Notes: generated by a model not told the origin, from the sequence alone. A stretch of DNA of 64,000 bases from Roseicella aerolata (GCF_020523605.1 NZ_JAJAQI010000025.1:22806-86805); one strand, 5' to 3'; positions 17,276 to 26,615 are shown, counted from the stretch's first letter. Numbers and translations: made by a program.

Positions 17276-17440
17276 TGCGCGTGGCACTGTCCGCGGGGGG
17301 CCCCGGAGATCCCGGTTGCGTGCTGCGTGACGGGGAAGCCCTGTCTCCCTGCGATCACCGCCAAGGCCAAAGCGTGGCTCCTCGGTGGCATGGCCGCCGA
17401 TCTCCCATGGTTTTTCCCAGGGCTCGAACCCAGGCCGGGT

Positions 17441-17487
17441 CCAGGGGTCGCCTGACCCCTGGCGGGGGTGAAGGGGGCAGCGCCCCC
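17441..17487. repeat. Two tandem GC hairpins directly upstream of mnmE
   Basis: CCAGGGGTC-GCCT-GACCCCTGG (17441-17462) and GGGGGC-AGC-GCCCCC (17473-17487) end 11 bases before the mnmE ATG. They may terminate upstream transcription or affect mnmE translation. The T-arm-like GGCTCGAACC just upstream is not part of a tRNA. Confidence 0.45.
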
Positions 17488-17498
17488 CTCGATGCCGA

Positions 17499-18812
17499 AT
17501 GACCGACACGATCTTCGCCCTGGCCTCTGGCGCCGGCCGCGCCGCCGTCGCCGTGCTGCGCCTCTCCGGCCCCGGCACCGCCGCCGCCCTCGCCGCTTTG
17601 GCCGGCGCCCTTCCCGCCCCGCGCCATGCTTCCCTCCGCCGCCTGCGCCACCCGCAGACCGCGGAGGTGCTGGACCGCGCCCTCGTCCTCTGGTTCCCGG
17701 GGCCCGCCAGCTACACCGGGGAGGACAGCGCCGAGTTGCAGCTGCATGGCGGCCCCGCCGTGATCGCCGGCGTCGCCGAGGCCCTGGTCGCCGCCGGCGC
17801 CCGACCGGCCGAGCCGGGGGAGTTCACCCGCCGCGCCTTCCTCAACGGCAGGCTCGACCTGACCTCCGCCGAGGGCATCGCCGACCTGATCGCCGCCGAG
17901 ACCGCCGCCCAGCGCCGCCAGGCGCTCCGCCAGGCCGAGGGGGCGCTAGCGACGCTCTATGGCGGCTGGGCGACCCGCATCACCGCCCTGCTCGCCCGGC
18001 AGGAGGCGTTCATCGAATTCGAGGACGAGGACCTGCCGGCCGGGCTGGACGATGCGGTGGCCACCGCCGCCGCGGCGCTGCGGGCGGAGATCGCGGCGCA
18101 TCTGGCCGACTCGAATCGCGGCGAGCGGCTGCGGGAGGGGTTGCTGGTCGCCATTCTCGGCGCCCCGAATGCCGGCAAGTCCTCGCTGCTGAATGCGCTC
18201 GCGGGGCGGGAGGCGGCGATCGTCTCCGCCCGCGCCGGCACCACGCGGGACGTGGTGGAGGTGCGGCTGGACCTGGCCGGCGTGCCGGTGACGCTGGCCG
18301 ACACGGCCGGCCTGCGCGAGGCGGCGGATGAGATCGAGGTGGAGGGCATCCGCCGTGCCCGCCGCCGGGCGGAGGAAGCGGACCTTGTCCTCACCGTCTT
18401 TGCCGCCGACCAGGCGCCGGATGCGGAGACGCTGGCCTGGGTGAAGCCCGGCGTGCTGGTCCTGGCGAACAAGACGGACCTGGCGCCGGCGCCGGCCTCG
18501 ATCGGCGGCATCGCGCCCCTCCCCGTCTCCGCCCGCACCGGCGATGGTCTGGCTGCCCTGCGTGCGCGGCTGGCGGAGGAGACCACGGCGCGCGCCGGCC
18601 TTGCCGCCGAAGCCCCCCTGACCCGCCCCCGCCACCGCGCCGCCCTGACCGAGGCCGCCGGCTGGCTGGCCGAGCTTGACACCGCTCCTCTGCCTGAACT
18701 GCGGGCCGAGGCGCTGCGGGCGGCGCTGCGGGCGATCGGGCGCATCACCGGCCGGGTCGGGGTGGAGGCGGTGCTGGATGCCGTCTTCGGCGAATTCTGC
18801 ATCGGGAAGTGA
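17499..18812 (+). CDS. mnmE: tRNA modification GTPase MnmE
   Basis: With MnmG it installs the 5-carboxymethylaminomethyl group on wobble U34 of tRNAs. The 437-residue product has the N-terminal folate-binding domain (TIFALASGAGRAAVAVLRLSG), a helical domain, and a G domain with GAPNAGKSS, DTAG and NKTD. It ends in the diagnostic FCIGK with the catalytic Cys. The G-domain GTSRD equivalent here reads GTTRDVVE. It lies close to mnmG, as in most bacteria, but with one extra gene between them. Confidence 0.97.
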   Translation: MTDTIFALASGAGRAAVAVLRLSGPGTAAALAALAGALPAPRHASLRRLRHPQTAEVLDRALVLWFPGPASYTGEDSAELQLHGGPAVIAGVAEALVAAGARPAEPGEFTRRAFLNGRLDLTSAEGIADLIAAETAAQRRQALRQAEGALATLYGGWATRITALLARQEAFIEFEDEDLPAGLDDAVATAAAALRAEIAAHLADSNRGERLREGLLVAILGAPNAGKSSLLNALAGREAAIVSARAGTTRDVVEVRLDLAGVPVTLADTAGLREAADEIEVEGIRRARRRAEEADLVLTVFAADQAPDAETLAWVKPGVLVLANKTDLAPAPASIGGIAPLPVSARTGDGLAALRARLAEETTARAGLAAEAPLTRPRHRAALTEAAGWLAELDTAPLPELRAEALRAALRAIGRITGRVGVEAVLDAVFGEFCIGK

Positions 18813-18816
18813 CGCC

Positions 18817-19440
18817 ATGGCGATGACCGGCGACGAGATCCGCGACATCTACGGCCGCTGCGCGGCGGCGCGGCAGCGGCTTCAGGAAATGGCGGTGCGG
18901 GTGACCCCGCGCGAGAAGGTGCTGGAGCAGATGAAGCGCCTCGGCCTGTCCATGGATGCCGAGATGGGCCAGGTCTCGGAGGAGGAGCTGGCCTATGCCT
19001 TCGACCTGGCGATCTATACGGCGCCGCCCGGCCGCTCGCGCGCCATCGACCGGGTGGCGCGGCAGCATGCCCGCCTGCCCGGAGAAGGCGCGCTGGTGCT
19101 GAACGCCCTGACCCATTCCTGGCTGTCCATCTTCCGCGTGCTGGACCGGCACCCGGAGGAAGGGCTGATCGCCGAGGATGCGCTGCTGGGCGGCGAGGTC
19201 TGGCTGGTGGACCAGAACATTGCGGAGACGGCACCACCCGGCACCATCTTCGCTAGCCGCATCGGCCGGGTCTGGGGCTTCTGCATCAGTTGCGGCGTGG
19301 TGGCGACTCTGGACGAGGACCGCCTCGCCGGGGTGCGGGGCGTGCTGGAGCGCGGCGGCGTAGCGGCGGAGGAACTGGTGGCCGATACGCGCTTCGCCAC
19401 CATGATGTGGCAGGACGGCCTGGGCTTCCGGATCGGCTAG
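18817..19440 (+). CDS. Unrecognised conserved-looking protein between mnmE and mnmG
   Basis: I do not recognise the family. The 207-residue product begins MAMTGDEIRDIYGRC, has an alpha-helical N-terminal part (about 1-75) and then hydrophobic beta-rich stretches (VLNALTHSWLSIFRVL, GTIFASRIGRVWGFCISCGVVATL). There is no signal peptide, and a single Cys-Ile-Ser-Cys pair lies near residue 152. The start four bases after the mnmE stop suggests co-transcription. Codon use resembles the neighbours. The TAG stop is the first half of an R1 repeat. A role in tRNA modification or chromosome functions is only guilt by association. Confidence 0.75.
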   Translation: MAMTGDEIRDIYGRCAAARQRLQEMAVRVTPREKVLEQMKRLGLSMDAEMGQVSEEELAYAFDLAIYTAPPGRSRAIDRVARQHARLPGEGALVLNALTHSWLSIFRVLDRHPEEGLIAEDALLGGEVWLVDQNIAETAPPGTIFASRIGRVWGFCISCGVVATLDEDRLAGVRGVLERGGVAAEELVADTRFATMMWQDGLGFRIG

Positions 19441-19533
19441 AGCAGATCGCGGAGGGGCGTGAACGCCAGGGAGCGTGACTCCGCATAGCCGGTCACGGAT
19501 TGGCGTTCAGTTCTGAACGCAATCCGCTGTACA
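19438..19533. repeat. R1 repeat, full copy upstream of mnmG
   Basis: It begins at the TAG stop of the preceding gene (TAGAGCAGATCGCGG), includes GGGGCGTGAACGCC, and ends in the hairpin GGATTGGCGTTCAG/CTGAACGCAATCC (19497-19526). It fills most of the gap before mnmG, so mnmG mRNA may carry it in its leader. Confidence 0.65.
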
Positions 19534-19578
19534 CGCGTGGCGCTTCGTCGTGCGCCGCTGCTTCGCTATACCCCTGCC

Positions 19579-21450
19579 ATGTTCGACGCGATCTTCGATG
19601 TGGTGGTGGTGGGCGGCGGCCATGCCGGCTGCGAGGCGGCGGCGGCCGCGGCGCGCTGCGGGGCGCAGACCCTGCTCCTGACGCACCGGGTGGAGACACT
19701 CGGCGAGATGTCCTGCAACCCGGCCATCGGCGGGGTGGGCAAGGGGCACCTGGTGCGGGAGGTGGACGCGCTGGACGGGTTGATGGGCCGTGCCGCGGAT
19801 GCCGCCGGCATCCATTTCAAGCTGCTCAACCGCAGCAAGGGCCCGGCGGTGCGGGGGCCGCGCGCCCAGGCCGACCGCAGGCTGTACCGCCAGGCCGTGC
19901 AGGCCTTGCTGCACGCAACCGAGGGGCTGACCATCGCAGCCGAGGCGGCGGAGGATCTGGTGGTCGGCCCCGGCAACCGCATCGCAGGTGTGGTGACCGC
20001 CTCCGGCCGGCGGATCGGCGCCGGGGCGGTGGTCATCACGACCGGGACCTTCCTGCGCGGCATGATCCATATCGGGGAGACCCGCATCCCGGCCGGCCGG
20101 GCGGGCGAGGAACCCGCGATCGGTCTCTCGGACACGCTGCACCGCCTGGGCCTGCCCCTGGCCCGGCTGAAGACCGGCACCCCGCCACGGCTGGACGGCA
20201 GGACCATCGACTGGGCGGCGCTGGAGCCGCAGCCGGGCGATGACCCGCCCGAGCCGCTCTCCTGGATGACGGAGCGGATTACCAATCGCCAGATCGCCTG
20301 CGCGATCACCGCGACCACGCCGGCGACGCATGATCTGATCCGCGCCAACCTGCACCGCACCGCCGTCTATGGCGGCCGGATCGAAGGGGTGGGACCGCGC
20401 TACTGCCCTTCGATCGAGGACAAGGTGGTCCGCTTCGCGGACAGGCAGCGGCATCAGATCTTCCTGGAGCCGGAAGGGCTGGAGGACGACACGGTCTATC
20501 CCAATGGCATCTCCACCAGCCTGCCTGAGGCCGTGCAGGAGGCCCTGATCGCGTCCATCCCGGGGCTGGAGCGCGCCCGCATCCTGCGGCCTGGCTATGC
20601 CATCGAGTACGACCATGTGGACCCGCGCGCCCTGCTGCCGACGCTGGAAGTGCGCGCGGCCCCCGGCCTGTTCCTTGCCGGTCAGATCAACGGCACGACC
20701 GGCTATGAGGAAGCGGCGGCCCAGGGACTGATGGCGGGGGTGAACGCTGCCTGCCGTGCGGGCGGTGCCGAACCTGACCGTGTGCTGACCCGGGGCGAAG
20801 CCTATACCGGTGTGCTGGTAGACGACCTGGTGCTGCAGGGCGTGACGGAGCCCTACCGCATGCTCACCGCGCGGTCCGAGTTCCGGCTGGCATTGCGGGC
20901 TGACAATGCCGGGCTGCGCCTGACGGAGAAAGGCATCGCCTGGGGCGTGGTGGGGCCGGAGCGGACGGGTGCCCATCGTGCTTTCGCCGCGGCCGTGCAG
21001 GATGCGCTGGCGCGCTCCCGCTCCGAAGGCGGCTCGCCGGCCTGGTATCTCGCAGCCGGAATTCCCATCAACCAGGATGGCCGCTGGCGCAGCGCGCTGG
21101 AAGCGCTTGCCCTGCCGGCGCTCACGACGGAAGCGGCGGACCGCCTCTTCCCCTGGCTGCGGGACCTGCCACGGCGGGTGCGGGCGGAGCTGGAAGCCCA
21201 GGCGCTCTACGCCCCTTACCTGGAGCGCCAGGCAGCTGAGTTGCGTGTGCTGGAACGGGAGGAGCGGCTGTCGATCCCGGCGGGGATCGACTTCACCGAG
21301 GTGCCGGGGCTTTCCGCCGAGATGCGCCAGCGGCTGGACAGGGCCCGCCCTGCCACGCTCGGCAGTGCCGGTCGCGTTCCCGGCATCACGCCCGCCGCGC
21401 TGGCCGCCCTCGCCGTCCATCTCCGCCGGAGCGAGGTGCGTTTCACGTGA
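19579..21450 (+). CDS. mnmG: tRNA uridine-5-carboxymethylaminomethyl modification enzyme MnmG
   Basis: FAD-dependent partner of MnmE. The 623-residue protein has the dinucleotide-binding motif [13 protein letters not shown] at residues 8-20, [49 protein letters not shown] and the C-terminal helical domain ending near the MnmE-binding region. ATG 19579 matches family length; an in-frame upstream ATG at 19537 falls in repeat-derived sequence. The TGA overlaps the GTG start of rsmG and lies within a parS site. Confidence 0.97.
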   Translation: MFDAIFDVVVVGGGHAGCEAAAAAARCGAQTLLLTHRVETLGEMSCNPAIGGVGKGHLVREVDALDGLMGRAADAAGIHFKLLNRSKGPAVRGPRAQADRRLYRQAVQALLHATEGLTIAAEAAEDLVVGPGNRIAGVVTASGRRIGAGAVVITTGTFLRGMIHIGETRIPAGRAGEEPAIGLSDTLHRLGLPLARLKTGTPPRLDGRTIDWAALEPQPGDDPPEPLSWMTERITNRQIACAITATTPATHDLIRANLHRTAVYGGRIEGVGPRYCPSIEDKVVRFADRQRHQIFLEPEGLEDDTVYPNGISTSLPEAVQEALIASIPGLERARILRPGYAIEYDHVDPRALLPTLEVRAAPGLFLAGQINGTTGYEEAAAQGLMAGVNAACRAGGAEPDRVLTRGEAYTGVLVDDLVLQGVTEPYRMLTARSEFRLALRADNAGLRLTEKGIAWGVVGPERTGAHRAFAAAVQDALARSRSEGGSPAWYLAAGIPINQDGRWRSALEALALPALTTEAADRLFPWLRDLPRRVRAELEAQALYAPYLERQAAELRVLEREERLSIPAGIDFTEVPGLSAEMRQRLDRARPATLGSAGRVPGITPAALAALAVHLRRSEVRFT

Positions 21451-21454
21451 AACC
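21439..21454. promoter_or_regulatory. parS site 1 (ParB-binding centromere)
   Basis: CGTTTCACGTGAAACC matches the parS consensus TGTTTCACGTGAAACA at 14 of 16 positions, including the core CACGTG. It spans the mnmG stop and rsmG start. Confidence 0.75.
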
Positions 21455-22061
21455 ATCCGACCTTAATCTGGGTGTTCCACGTGAAACGGAGGCGGCGCTG
21501 CGTGACTTCGTCGCCTTGCTGCTGCGATGGAATGCCCGGATCAACCTGACGGCCGAACGGGACGAGGCAGCCATCTGGCAGCGCCATGTGGTGGACTCGC
21601 TTCAATTGGCACCCCTTGTTCCAGCCATGGAAGGGCCGCTCGTCGATCTCGGCTCCGGCGCCGGCTTTCCCGGTCTCATGCTCGCCCTCACCACTGGCCG
21701 TGAAACACATCTGGTCGAATCCGACCGCCGCAAATCGGCCTTCCTGATCGAAGCAGCGCGCGTGCTGAACCTGCCCCGTATGAAGGTCCACCCCACCCGA
21801 ATCGAGGCCGCCACCCTGCCCCCGGCGGCCATCCTCACGGCCCGTGCCCTCGCCCCGCTCGCCGACCTCCTCCCGCATGCCCACCGCATCCTCGCCCCTG
21901 GCGGTACTGCCCTGTTTCCGAAGGGCCGCACGGCCGAGCAGGAATTGACGGATGCCGCCCGCGGCTGGATCATGCATATCGAGCGGTTCGCGAGCCGAAC
22001 CGAGCCCTCCGCCACCATCCTCCGTCTCAGTGAGATCCGTCCTGCCGGCTTCCATGCCTGA
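21447..22061 (+). CDS. rsmG: 16S rRNA (guanine527-N7)-methyltransferase
   Basis: Methylates G527 of 16S rRNA using SAM; loss of it gives low-level streptomycin resistance in other bacteria. The 204-residue product has [15 protein letters not shown], the SAM motif I region [16 protein letters not shown], the [10 protein letters not shown] acidic loop and GTALFPKG. The GTG start overlaps the mnmG stop. Two parS sites occupy the first 40 bases, so codons 1-14 are constrained by ParB binding. It overlaps parA by eight bases. Confidence 0.95.
   Translation: MKPSDLNLGVPRETEAALRDFVALLLRWNARINLTAERDEAAIWQRHVVDSLQLAPLVPAMEGPLVDLGSGAGFPGLMLALTTGRETHLVESDRRKSAFLIEAARVLNLPRMKVHPTRIEAATLPPAAILTARALAPLADLLPHAHRILAPGGTALFPKGRTAEQELTDAARGWIMHIERFASRTEPSATILRLSEIRPAGFHA
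21473..21488. promoter_or_regulatory. parS site 2 (ParB-binding centromere)
   Basis: TGTTCCACGTGAAACG matches TGTTNCACGTGAAACA at 15 of 16 positions. Its centre is 34 bases from that of site 1. It lies inside the rsmG coding sequence. Confidence 0.82.
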
Positions 22062-22845
22062 CCGGGCCCGTCCCCGCGTCATTGCCCTCGCCAACCAGAA
22101 GGGCGGCGTCGGCAAGACGACCACCGCCATCAACCTGGCTACCGTCCTCGCGGCGGGGCACAAGGTGCTCCTGCTCGACCTCGATCCGCAGGGTAACGCC
22201 TCCACCGGCCTTGGCATCGACCGGGCCGAGCGCGGTGCCGGCACCTATGCCCTGCTGGTGGATGGCCGCCCCCTGGCCGAGCTGCTGCGCCCCACCCCGG
22301 TTCCCAACCTCCAGCTCGTCCCTGCGGATTCCGACTTGGCCGGTGCGGAGGTCGAGCTGGTCGCGATGGAGGACCGCGAGCGCCGCCTGCGCGCCGCCCT
22401 CGATGCCGACCCGAAGCTCACCGGGAGCTTCGACTACATCCTGCTGGATTGCCCGCCCTCGCTTGGCCTGCTGACGCTGAACGCCCTGGTCGCCGCCCAT
22501 AGCGTCCTGGTGCCGCTGCAGACCGAGTTCTTCGCGCTGGAAGGCGTCAGCCAGATCACCCAGACCATCGAGAGGGTGAGGCGCGCCCTCAACCCCGGCC
22601 TGGCGCTGGAGGGCATCCTGCTGACCATGTACGACCGCCGGAACAACCTCTCCGAGCTCGTCGCCCAGGACGTGCGTGGCTTCTTCAAGGACAAGGTATT
22701 TGAGACCGTGATCCCGCGGAACATCCGCATCAGCGAGGCACCCTCGCACGGCCTGCCCGTCAGCCTCTACGACGCCCGCTCCCCCGGCGCGCAGGCCTAT
22801 GCCGCGCTGGGGGCCGAGGTCCTGCGTCGGCAGAAACGCGCATGA
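22054..22845 (+). CDS. parA: Chromosome-partitioning ATPase ParA
   Basis: Walker-type ATPase that forms the gradient on which ParB-parS complexes move the origin region. The 263-residue product has the deviant Walker A KGGVGKTT near residue 17, LDLDPQGNASTGLG, and Walker B DYILLDCPPSLG. It lacks an N-terminal DNA-binding extension, as expected of a chromosomal ParA. The ATG lies eight bases inside the 3' end of rsmG. The stop overlaps the parB start by ATGA. Confidence 0.96.
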   Translation: MPDRARPRVIALANQKGGVGKTTTAINLATVLAAGHKVLLLDLDPQGNASTGLGIDRAERGAGTYALLVDGRPLAELLRPTPVPNLQLVPADSDLAGAEVELVAMEDRERRLRAALDADPKLTGSFDYILLDCPPSLGLLTLNALVAAHSVLVPLQTEFFALEGVSQITQTIERVRRALNPGLALEGILLTMYDRRNNLSELVAQDVRGFFKDKVFETVIPRNIRISEAPSHGLPVSLYDARSPGAQAYAALGAEVLRRQKRA

Positions 22846-23714
22846 GCGGCCCGAAGAAGCCCATGCGGCTCGGCCGCGGCCTCTCCGCCCTGCTCGGCGA
22901 GGCGCCGCCCCCTACCACGACGGACGCCGCCCAGCAGCCCGCCGGCGAGGGCCTCCGCGGCCTGCCGATCGAGATGCTGGAGCCCGGCCCCTTCCAGCCC
23001 CGCGGCCCGATCGACCCTGGCCCGCTGCAGGAACTCGCCGACAGCATCAGGGAGCATGGCGTGCTCCAGCCCATTCTGGTGCGGGAGAAACCCGGCACCC
23101 CGGGCCGCTACGAGATCATCGGCGGCGAGCGCCGCTGGCGTGCCGCCCAGCTGGCCCAGCTGCATGAGGTGCCGGTCGTCCTGCGGAACCTGGATGACCG
23201 CTCCGCCATGGCCGCCGCCCTGGTCGAGAACCTGCAGCGCCAGGACCTGAATGCGCTGGAGGAGGCGGAGGGCTTCCGCCGCCTGACCGACGAATTCGGC
23301 CTGACCCAGGACCAGCTTGGCCAGGCCGTCGGCAAGAGCCGCAGCCATGTGGCGAACACCCTGCGCCTGCTCGCCCTGCCGGAGCGGGTGCGGGAGCTGC
23401 TGCGCGACGGGGCGCTCACCGCCGGCCATGCCCGCGCCCTGCTGACCGCGCCGGATGCCGAAGCCCTGGCGCTGGAGGTGGTGGACCGTGGCCTGAATGT
23501 CCGCCAGACTGAAGCCCTGGTCGCCGCCAGGCCGCGCGATCCGGCGACGAAGCCCGCTGCCCCGGCCCCGGAAACCGTCGCGCTGGAGCGGGACCTCTCC
23601 ACCCGCCTCGGGTTGAAGGTCAGCATCCGCCATGGCGGGCGCGGCGGGCAGGTGATGATCCAGTACCGCGACCTGGATCAGCTCGACGGGCTGATCCGCC
23701 TGCTGAACCAGTAA
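22842..23714 (+). CDS. parB: Chromosome-partitioning protein ParB
   Basis: CTP-dependent DNA clamp loaded at parS. The 290-residue product has the N-terminal RLGRGLSALLG segment that contacts ParA, the CTPase motif GGERRWRAAQLA, the helix-turn-helix region EFGLTQDQLGQAVGKSRSHVANTLRLL, and a C-terminal dimerisation domain rich in basic residues (LSTRLGLKVSIRHGGRGGQVMIQY). Its predicted targets lie 1.4 kb upstream in rsmG. Confidence 0.96.
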   Translation: MSGPKKPMRLGRGLSALLGEAPPPTTTDAAQQPAGEGLRGLPIEMLEPGPFQPRGPIDPGPLQELADSIREHGVLQPILVREKPGTPGRYEIIGGERRWRAAQLAQLHEVPVVLRNLDDRSAMAAALVENLQRQDLNALEEAEGFRRLTDEFGLTQDQLGQAVGKSRSHVANTLRLLALPERVRELLRDGALTAGHARALLTAPDAEALALEVVDRGLNVRQTEALVAARPRDPATKPAAPAPETVALERDLSTRLGLKVSIRHGGRGGQVMIQYRDLDQLDGLIRLLNQ

Positions 23715-23743
23715 GGGGCAGGGGGAGAAAATGCCCCTCCCCC
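23715..23743. terminator. Hairpin between convergent parB and methyltransferase genes
   Basis: Two mutually exclusive stems can form: GGGGCA (23715-23720) with TGCCCC (23732-23737), or GGGGGAG (23721-23727) with CTCCCCC (23737-23743). The position between converging genes fits a bidirectional terminator; no long T-run is present. Confidence 0.4.
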
Positions 23744-23752
23744 ATCCGGGCA

Positions 23753-24586
23753 TTACGCCAGGGGCGGCCGCCGCGCGGCGAAGAGCAGGGCGGGGCTCGG
23801 GATGGCGACGCCCGCGGGTCCGGCATGGCGGCCTGCGGCCTCGATGATCGCGGCCCGGATGCGCGCCTGGACCTCCGGCCTCTGCTGGGCGATCAGGCCC
23901 ATGGTCCGCACGGTGCTCTTCTCGAACCAGTCCCAGGCATCCTCGGGCCGTGCCTCGCGGAAGGCGATGGGGATCTCCCGCACCGTCACCGCGCGGAAAC
24001 CCGCGCGCTCCAGCACCGCCCCGGTGGCGGCGCGATCGGCCAGCTGGAAGATCGGCGGGCCAGGCGGCAGCGGCACGCCCATATCGGCATGCGCCAGCAC
24101 CGCCTGCATGCCGAGGCCGAGGAAGGCCGCCCGCTCCGGCCCGTCCCAGACCGTGAAGGCGTAGCATCCGCCGGGCCGCAGCACGCGGAAGGCCTCGGCG
24201 ATCGCGGCCTCGGGCTGCGCTAGATGCAGCAGGCCGAAGGCGCAGACCACCGCATCGAAAGCCTGGTCGCCGAAATCCAGCGCCTCCGCATCGCCGATGC
24301 GGAACTCGGCACCGATGACCCGCCGGCGCGCAAGCTCCACCATCGCCGGCGCGATATCGATGCCTATGGGGGCGAGGCCCCTCGCCGCCGCCTCATCCAC
24401 CAGGTAGCCCGGCCCGCAGCAGATATCGAGCAGGCGCATGCCGGTCCGGGCGCCCACCGCCTCCAGCAGGGGTGCCACCACCTCGCTCGTCATCCGGCCG
24501 GCCCGCTCGTCATAATGCGGGGCCTGCCGATGCCAGCCGTCGCGCTCGAATTCCTTGAAGCTGGGCTGTCCTGGGCCTGTCGTCAT
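23753..24586 (-). CDS. Class I SAM-dependent methyltransferase
   Basis: A 277-residue UbiE/Coq5-like small-molecule methyltransferase. SAM motif I is LLDICCGPGYLVDEA, the acidic post-I residue is GIDIAPAM, and motif II is FDAVVCAFGLLHL. A GGGAGGTG ribosome site precedes ATG 24586. It is placed between parB and holA, which are usually adjacent or near each other in relatives, so it looks like a later insertion into the conserved block, although its base composition is like the neighbours. The substrate is unknown. Confidence 0.85.
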   Translation of the reverse strand: MTTGPGQPSFKEFERDGWHRQAPHYDERAGRMTSEVVAPLLEAVGARTGMRLLDICCGPGYLVDEAAARGLAPIGIDIAPAMVELARRRVIGAEFRIGDAEALDFGDQAFDAVVCAFGLLHLAQPEAAIAEAFRVLRPGGCYAFTVWDGPERAAFLGLGMQAVLAHADMGVPLPPGPPIFQLADRAATGAVLERAGFRAVTVREIPIAFREARPEDAWDWFEKSTVRTMGLIAQQRPEVQARIRAAIIEAAGRHAGPAGVAIPSPALLFAARRPPLA

Positions 24587-24851
24587 GGCGCACCTCCCGG
24601 GCGGCGCGACCGGTGGGGGATGAGGGGCGGTCGCCGTCCGGATGCATCCGCCACAGAACAGGCCCGACGCATCGAGCGGATGGCGGGCCGGGATCCGCGC
24701 CGTCACCGATCGGTGGCCACCGTCACCAGATTGTGCCCCGGCGCGGCGTGCCGTCCAGGAGATCGCGAGGACGTTCCCACGCCGGCGGCGAGGCGCAGGC
24801 CGCAGGAGCCGCGGGCACCGTCAACCCCAAGGTAATGACGGCGCTACCCCC

Positions 24852-25871
24852 TCAGCGCCGCGCAGCCGCCTGCCGCGCCAGCCCTGTCACCGCGTTCCGG
24901 GCGATGGTGTTCGCCGGCAGGCCCGTGGTCTTGGTCCGCCGCTCCGCCTCCAGCAGCGCCGCCCCGGCCGCCTCCAGCGCATCGGGCCGCCAGACCCGCA
25001 GCGCCCGCTCCATCGCCGGCTTGTGGCGGAAGAAGACCGGCGGTCGCAGCGCCTCCAGCGCCCCGGCCGGCGCCGCCCCCGCCGCCACGGCCAGCGAGGC
25101 GAGGTGCAGCCGCTGCACATGGCGCAGCGCCGCCCGCACCACCTGCACGGCGTTCGCGCCCTCGGCGAAGGCGGTGTCCAGCGCCTTGTCGGCCGAGGCC
25201 ACCTCCCCCGCCATGGCGGCCATCAGCGCCTCCTCCAGGTCCAGCGCCGAGCCCTCCGCCACGCAGGCGACCGCCGCTTCCGGCGTCACCTTGCCGCCCT
25301 GCCCGACGAAGAGGGCGAGCTTCTCCAGCTCCCGCCGCAGCAGCATCCGGTCCTCGCCCAGGCGCTGCGCCAGCCATTCCAGCGCCGCCGGCTCGGCCGA
25401 GACGCCCAGCTCCTGCAGGATCCGCCCGATGGAGGCCGAGAGTTCCGCCCCCCGCTCCCGGTAGCAGGCAATGACGGCACCGGCCGCCGAGCCTTCCACC
25501 GCCTTGAACAGCGCGGCGGAGGTGCGCAGTTCCGGCGCCTCGATCACCACCAGCCCCGGCCCGGGCCCGGACAGCGCCGCCCTGGCGGCCTCCACCGCCT
25601 GCTTGCCGTCGCCGGCGTCGCGCAGCCGCACCAGCACGCGCCCGCCGGTCAGCGGGGAGCTCGCCGCCTCATTCGCCAGCGCATTCGGCGCCCGCAGCAT
25701 CTCCTTGCCGGCCTCGACCAGGCGCAGGCTGTCGCCCTCGGTCACCGTGCGGATCAGCGCCTCGCAGCGTTCCCGGATCAGGCCGGGATCGTCACCATGC
25801 AGCAGCACCACGCGGCAGGCCCCCGGATCGGCCAGGAAGGCGCCGGTCCGCCGTGCGTCGAGCTTCGCCAT
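24852..25871 (-). CDS. holA: DNA polymerase III delta subunit
   Basis: The clamp-loader subunit that opens the beta sliding clamp. The 339-residue product begins MAKLDARRTGAFLADP and has VVLLHGDDPGLIRERCEAL, a highly divergent AAA+-like N-terminal domain without a functional P-loop, then the ERGAELSASIGRILQELGV linker and a helical C-terminal collar domain (RHKPAMERALRVW). AGGAGAGG precedes the ATG. It lies downstream of lptE and leuS in the conserved leuS-lptE-holA order. Confidence 0.9.
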   Translation of the reverse strand: MAKLDARRTGAFLADPGACRVVLLHGDDPGLIRERCEALIRTVTEGDSLRLVEAGKEMLRAPNALANEAASSPLTGGRVLVRLRDAGDGKQAVEAARAALSGPGPGLVVIEAPELRTSAALFKAVEGSAAGAVIACYRERGAELSASIGRILQELGVSAEPAALEWLAQRLGEDRMLLRRELEKLALFVGQGGKVTPEAAVACVAEGSALDLEEALMAAMAGEVASADKALDTAFAEGANAVQVVRAALRHVQRLHLASLAVAAGAAPAGALEALRPPVFFRHKPAMERALRVWRPDALEAAGAALLEAERRTKTTGLPANTIARNAVTGLARQAAARR

Positions 25872-25903
25872 CGCCGCCCTCTCCTGTGTATGGGGGGTAG
25901 AAG

Positions 25904-26003
25904 CGCAGATCGCGGCAGGCCGCGAAGGGCCGGGCGCGTGACGCTGCACGAATAGAGGGGCCTGCAACGGACCGGCGTTCAGGCAGGAACGCGATCCGCA
26001 ATG
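25904..26003. repeat. R1 repeat, divergent full-length copy between lptE and holA
   Basis: GCGCAGATCGCGGCAGG...GGGCGCGTGACGCTGC (hairpin-B-like) is followed by GGACCGGCGTTC/GAACGCGATCCGC (hairpin-A-like, about 25970-25999). It fills the lptE-holA gap and would be transcribed within the operon. Confidence 0.55.
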
Positions 26004-26026
26004 GCCCGGCGCCCGGAACCCTGCCC

Positions 26027-26611
26027 TCAGCCGGTCGCGGTCCCGGTTTCCTTCTGGCGCCGCAGCGCCAGCGCCACCTGCCGGGTGATCTCCTCGGAGA
26101 TCTGCTCCATCGCCCGGCTCTCCAGCGCGTCCCGGGCGCTGTCGGCCGAGAAGAACTGCAGGTCCGGGATGTTGAAGGAGTCGAGGGTCCGGTACGGGAT
26201 TGCCGAGCGCGCCACCGTCTGCGGCGGGACGGAGAGCGTCGCCAGATCCCAAGTGCCGGTGAAGATGTAGCGGAGGCGGCTGATGGTGCCGTCCCGCCGG
26301 TAGCCCAGCACCTCGATGCCCGGCACCACCTGCACGTTCAGCATGTAGCGCGCAGGCGTGCCCGGCTGGCTGTCCTCCAGCCGCCGCTGCAGGTTGCGCC
26401 GCAGGATCTGGCCGGACCGCTCATGGATCGGCCCGACGCGCACCGCGGCGAGTTCCGTGGCCAGGTCGGATTCGCTGCCATCCGCCGCCGTGATCGGCGC
26501 GTAGAGCGGGCGGAAGCCGCAGCCGGAAAGGCCGAGCAGCCCCGCCACGCCCAGCAGGGCGCGGCGAGAGGGCGGGCGGCCCGCCTGTCCCGCCCGGTCG
26601 TCGCGCGGCAC
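26027..26611 (-). CDS. lptE: LPS-assembly lipoprotein LptE
   Basis: Outer-membrane lipoprotein that plugs the LptD barrel for lipopolysaccharide export. The 194-residue product has a lipoprotein signal (RRALLGVAGLLGLSGC, lipobox LSGC) followed by GFRPLYAP, which is typical of alphaproteobacterial LptE. GTG 26611 starts five bases after the leuS stop, implying translational coupling; no better start lies downstream before the signal peptide. Position between leuS and holA is conserved. Confidence 0.85.
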   Translation of the reverse strand: MPRDDRAGQAGRPPSRRALLGVAGLLGLSGCGFRPLYAPITAADGSESDLATELAAVRVGPIHERSGQILRRNLQRRLEDSQPGTPARYMLNVQVVPGIEVLGYRRDGTISRLRYIFTGTWDLATLSVPPQTVARSAIPYRTLDSFNIPDLQFFSADSARDALESRAMEQISEEITRQVALALRRQKETGTATG

Positions 26612-26615
26612 GAGG

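Noticed and set aside
17430..17450. T-arm-like GGCTCGAACCCAGGCC as a possible tRNA
   Set aside because: No acceptor stem, D-arm or anticodon arm can be folded around it; it belongs to a GC hairpin repeat region.
21699..21709. CGTGAAACA inside rsmG as a third parS site
   Set aside because: Only the right half matches; the left half (CACTGGC) does not.
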